Assembly: GCA_031291715.1 (NCBI GenBank)
Contig: JARLIN010000179.1
Span: 1 to 33,397, forward strand
Reading direction: 5' to 3'
DNA length: 33,397 nucleotides
From: Rhodopila sp.
GTDB lineage: Bacteria > Pseudomonadota > Alphaproteobacteria > Acetobacterales > Acetobacteraceae
Part shown: positions 32,256 through 33,397 of the stretch, piece by piece
Numbering within the stretch: position 1 is the stretch's first letter
How the letters are laid out: every line of letters starts with the position of its first letter
Translations under genes and position numbers: made by a program
The notes under the pieces: generated by a model
Database searches by the model: none
What the model saw: the letters and a program-made list of their open reading frames with translations, nothing else
What the model was told of the DNA's origin: nothing

Positions 32256-33397
32256 ATGTCCACCGAGACCATCTTCGCCCTCGCCTCCGGCTCCGCCCGC
32301 GCCGCCATCGCGGTGATGCGCCTTAGCGGGCCCGCCGCCGGACCGGCGGTCGCAGCGCTGTGCGGCGGCACCCTGCCCGCCCCTCGCCATGCCTCGCTCC
32401 GCCGCTTGCGCGATCCGTCGGGAGCGATGCTGGACCACGCGCTGGTGCTATGGCTCCCCGGCCCGGGCACCTACACTGGCGAGGACTGCGCCGAACTCCA
32501 TCTGCATGGCGGCCGGGCGGTGATCGATGGGGTGGCGGACGCGCTGACAGAGGCGGGGCTGCGTCCGGCCGAGCCAGGGGAGTTCACCCGCCGGGCGTTC
32601 CTCAATGGCCGGATGGACCTGGTTGAAGCCGAGGCGGTCCATGACCTGATCACCGCGGAGACCGAGGCGCAGCGCCGCCAGGCCTTGCGGCAGCTCGAGG
32701 GCGCCCTCGGCGCGCTGTATCAGGACTGGGCGGATCGGTTGCGCGGCATCCTGGCCTACCAGGAAGCGTTGATCGATTTCCCGGATGAAGACCTGCCGCC
32801 GGAAGTGGAAGAGCAACTTCTCGCGACGCTCCGTACTGTGCGCGCCGAGATCGGCATTCACCTGAACGACGCCGGCCGTGGCGAGAAGCTGCGCGAGGGT
32901 CTTTTCTTCGCCATCACCGGCGCGCCGAACGTCGGCAAATCCACTCTGATCAATGCGCTCGCCGACCGGGAGGTCGCGATCGTTTCCGAAATCCCCGGCA
33001 CCACCCGCGACGTACTGGAAACCCGGGTCGTCCTGGGCGGCGTTCCCGTGACGCTGGTTGATACCGCCGGGCTACGCGAAACCACCGACAGCATCGAGGC
33101 CGAAGGGGTCCGCCGGGCCCTTGCCCGTGCTCAGGACGCGGACCTTGTGATGACGGTGGTCGACGCTGGTTCGCCGCCGCCGGATGCCGCGCCCGGTTAC
33201 CTGCTGATCGCCAGCAAGGCCGACCTTGGCCATGACGGTCCCGCTGGCGCGCTTCGGATCAGTGCGAAGACCGGGGCGGGGATGGACGAGCTGCGCACTC
33301 GCCTCGCCCAGGCCGCTCGGCAGATGACAGAGTCGAGCGGCCCGCCGCCACTGACCCGCGCCCGCCACCGCGCCGCGCTGCTGGCGGCGGCTGAACA
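32256..33397 (+). CDS. mnmE: tRNA modification GTPase MnmE (3' end outside window)
   Basis: With MnmG it installs the 5-carboxymethylaminomethyl group on wobble uridines of certain tRNAs. About 380 residues are in the window, of a usual length near 440-450. The N-terminal tetrahydrofolate-binding domain is seen (TETIFALASGSARAAIAVMRLSG, LWLPGPGTYTGEDCAELHLHGG, EFTRRAFLNGRMDLVEAEAV). The G domain follows: G1 GAPNVGKST (222-230), G2 PGTTRD, G3 DTAG (269-272) and G4 SKAD (320-323). The C-terminal CxGK motif lies beyond the right edge. The start ATG at 32256 gives the normal N-terminus. The frame is open to the last base. Confidence 0.96.
   Translation, partial: MSTETIFALASGSARAAIAVMRLSGPAAGPAVAALCGGTLPAPRHASLRRLRDPSGAMLDHALVLWLPGPGTYTGEDCAELHLHGGRAVIDGVADALTEAGLRPAEPGEFTRRAFLNGRMDLVEAEAVHDLITAETEAQRRQALRQLEGALGALYQDWADRLRGILAYQEALIDFPDEDLPPEVEEQLLATLRTVRAEIGIHLNDAGRGEKLREGLFFAITGAPNVGKSTLINALADREVAIVSEIPGTTRDVLETRVVLGGVPVTLVDTAGLRETTDSIEAEGVRRALARAQDADLVMTVVDAGSPPPDAAPGYLLIASKADLGHDGPAGALRISAKTGAGMDELRTRLAQAARQMTESSGPPPLTRARHRAALLAAAE

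Overview
The window reads as a GC-rich chromosomal stretch from an alphaproteobacterium, most likely Rhodospirillales and possibly Acetobacteraceae. The grounds are the lptF-lptG-lptD-surA-rsmA order, an fdsGBACD-type NAD-dependent formate dehydrogenase locus, an APS-reductase-type cysH with cysDN, and heavy use of GTG starts and ATGA/GTGA gene overlaps. The assignment rests on gene content and order only. Most genes are ordinary housekeeping genes.

Layout, left to right. (1) 1-2119: the 3' end of a type III polyketide synthase, translationally coupled to a SAM methyltransferase and an FAD oxidoreductase, forming a small phenolic-lipid or polyketide tailoring operon. (2) 2124-9031: an outer-membrane biogenesis operon (lptF, lptG, lptD, surA) followed by rsmA; the pdxA gene often found between surA and rsmA is absent. 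(3) 9173-9978, minus strand: ndk with an overlapping DoxX-family gene. (4) 10397-13670: sulfate assimilation (cysH, cysD, cysN); CysN carries a hydrophobic C-terminal tail where some relatives carry APS kinase. (5) 13742-19803: hrpB helicase, a Do-like periplasmic serine protease and an OmpR-type two-component pair whose kinase ends in a C-rich tandem repeat. (6) 19850-20194: a small secreted protein of unknown function. (7) 20415-26431: fdsG-fdsB-fdsA-fdhD-fdsD, which oxidises formate with NAD+, interspersed with two palindromic REP-like repeats. (8) 26419-26925, minus strand: trmO, overlapping fdsD tail to tail.

(9) 27023-30280 is the most rearranged part. A minimal Hsp70-like ATPase gene on the minus strand is flanked by two 141-bp direct repeats (about 91% identical, no indels). 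The second repeat is fused at a sharp junction to a 150-bp duplicate (96% identical) of an internal segment of the DUF4349 lipoprotein gene lying about 0.95 kb downstream. A DUF4440/SnoaL-like secreted protein sits between the two. (10) 30412-31823: the two subunits of a CoA-transferase. (11) 31824-32255: non-coding structured DNA with a long hairpin and REP-like copies, plus a 27-residue hydrophobic/basic peptide ORF with a strong Shine-Dalgarno on the minus strand, divergent from mnmE. (12) 32256-end: mnmE, cut off by the window edge.

No tRNA, rRNA, CRISPR array or intact transposase gene was recognised. The most unusual signals are the repeat/duplication mosaic around the Hsp70-like gene, the 27-residue ORF with its adjacent hairpin, and the membrane-tailed CysN.
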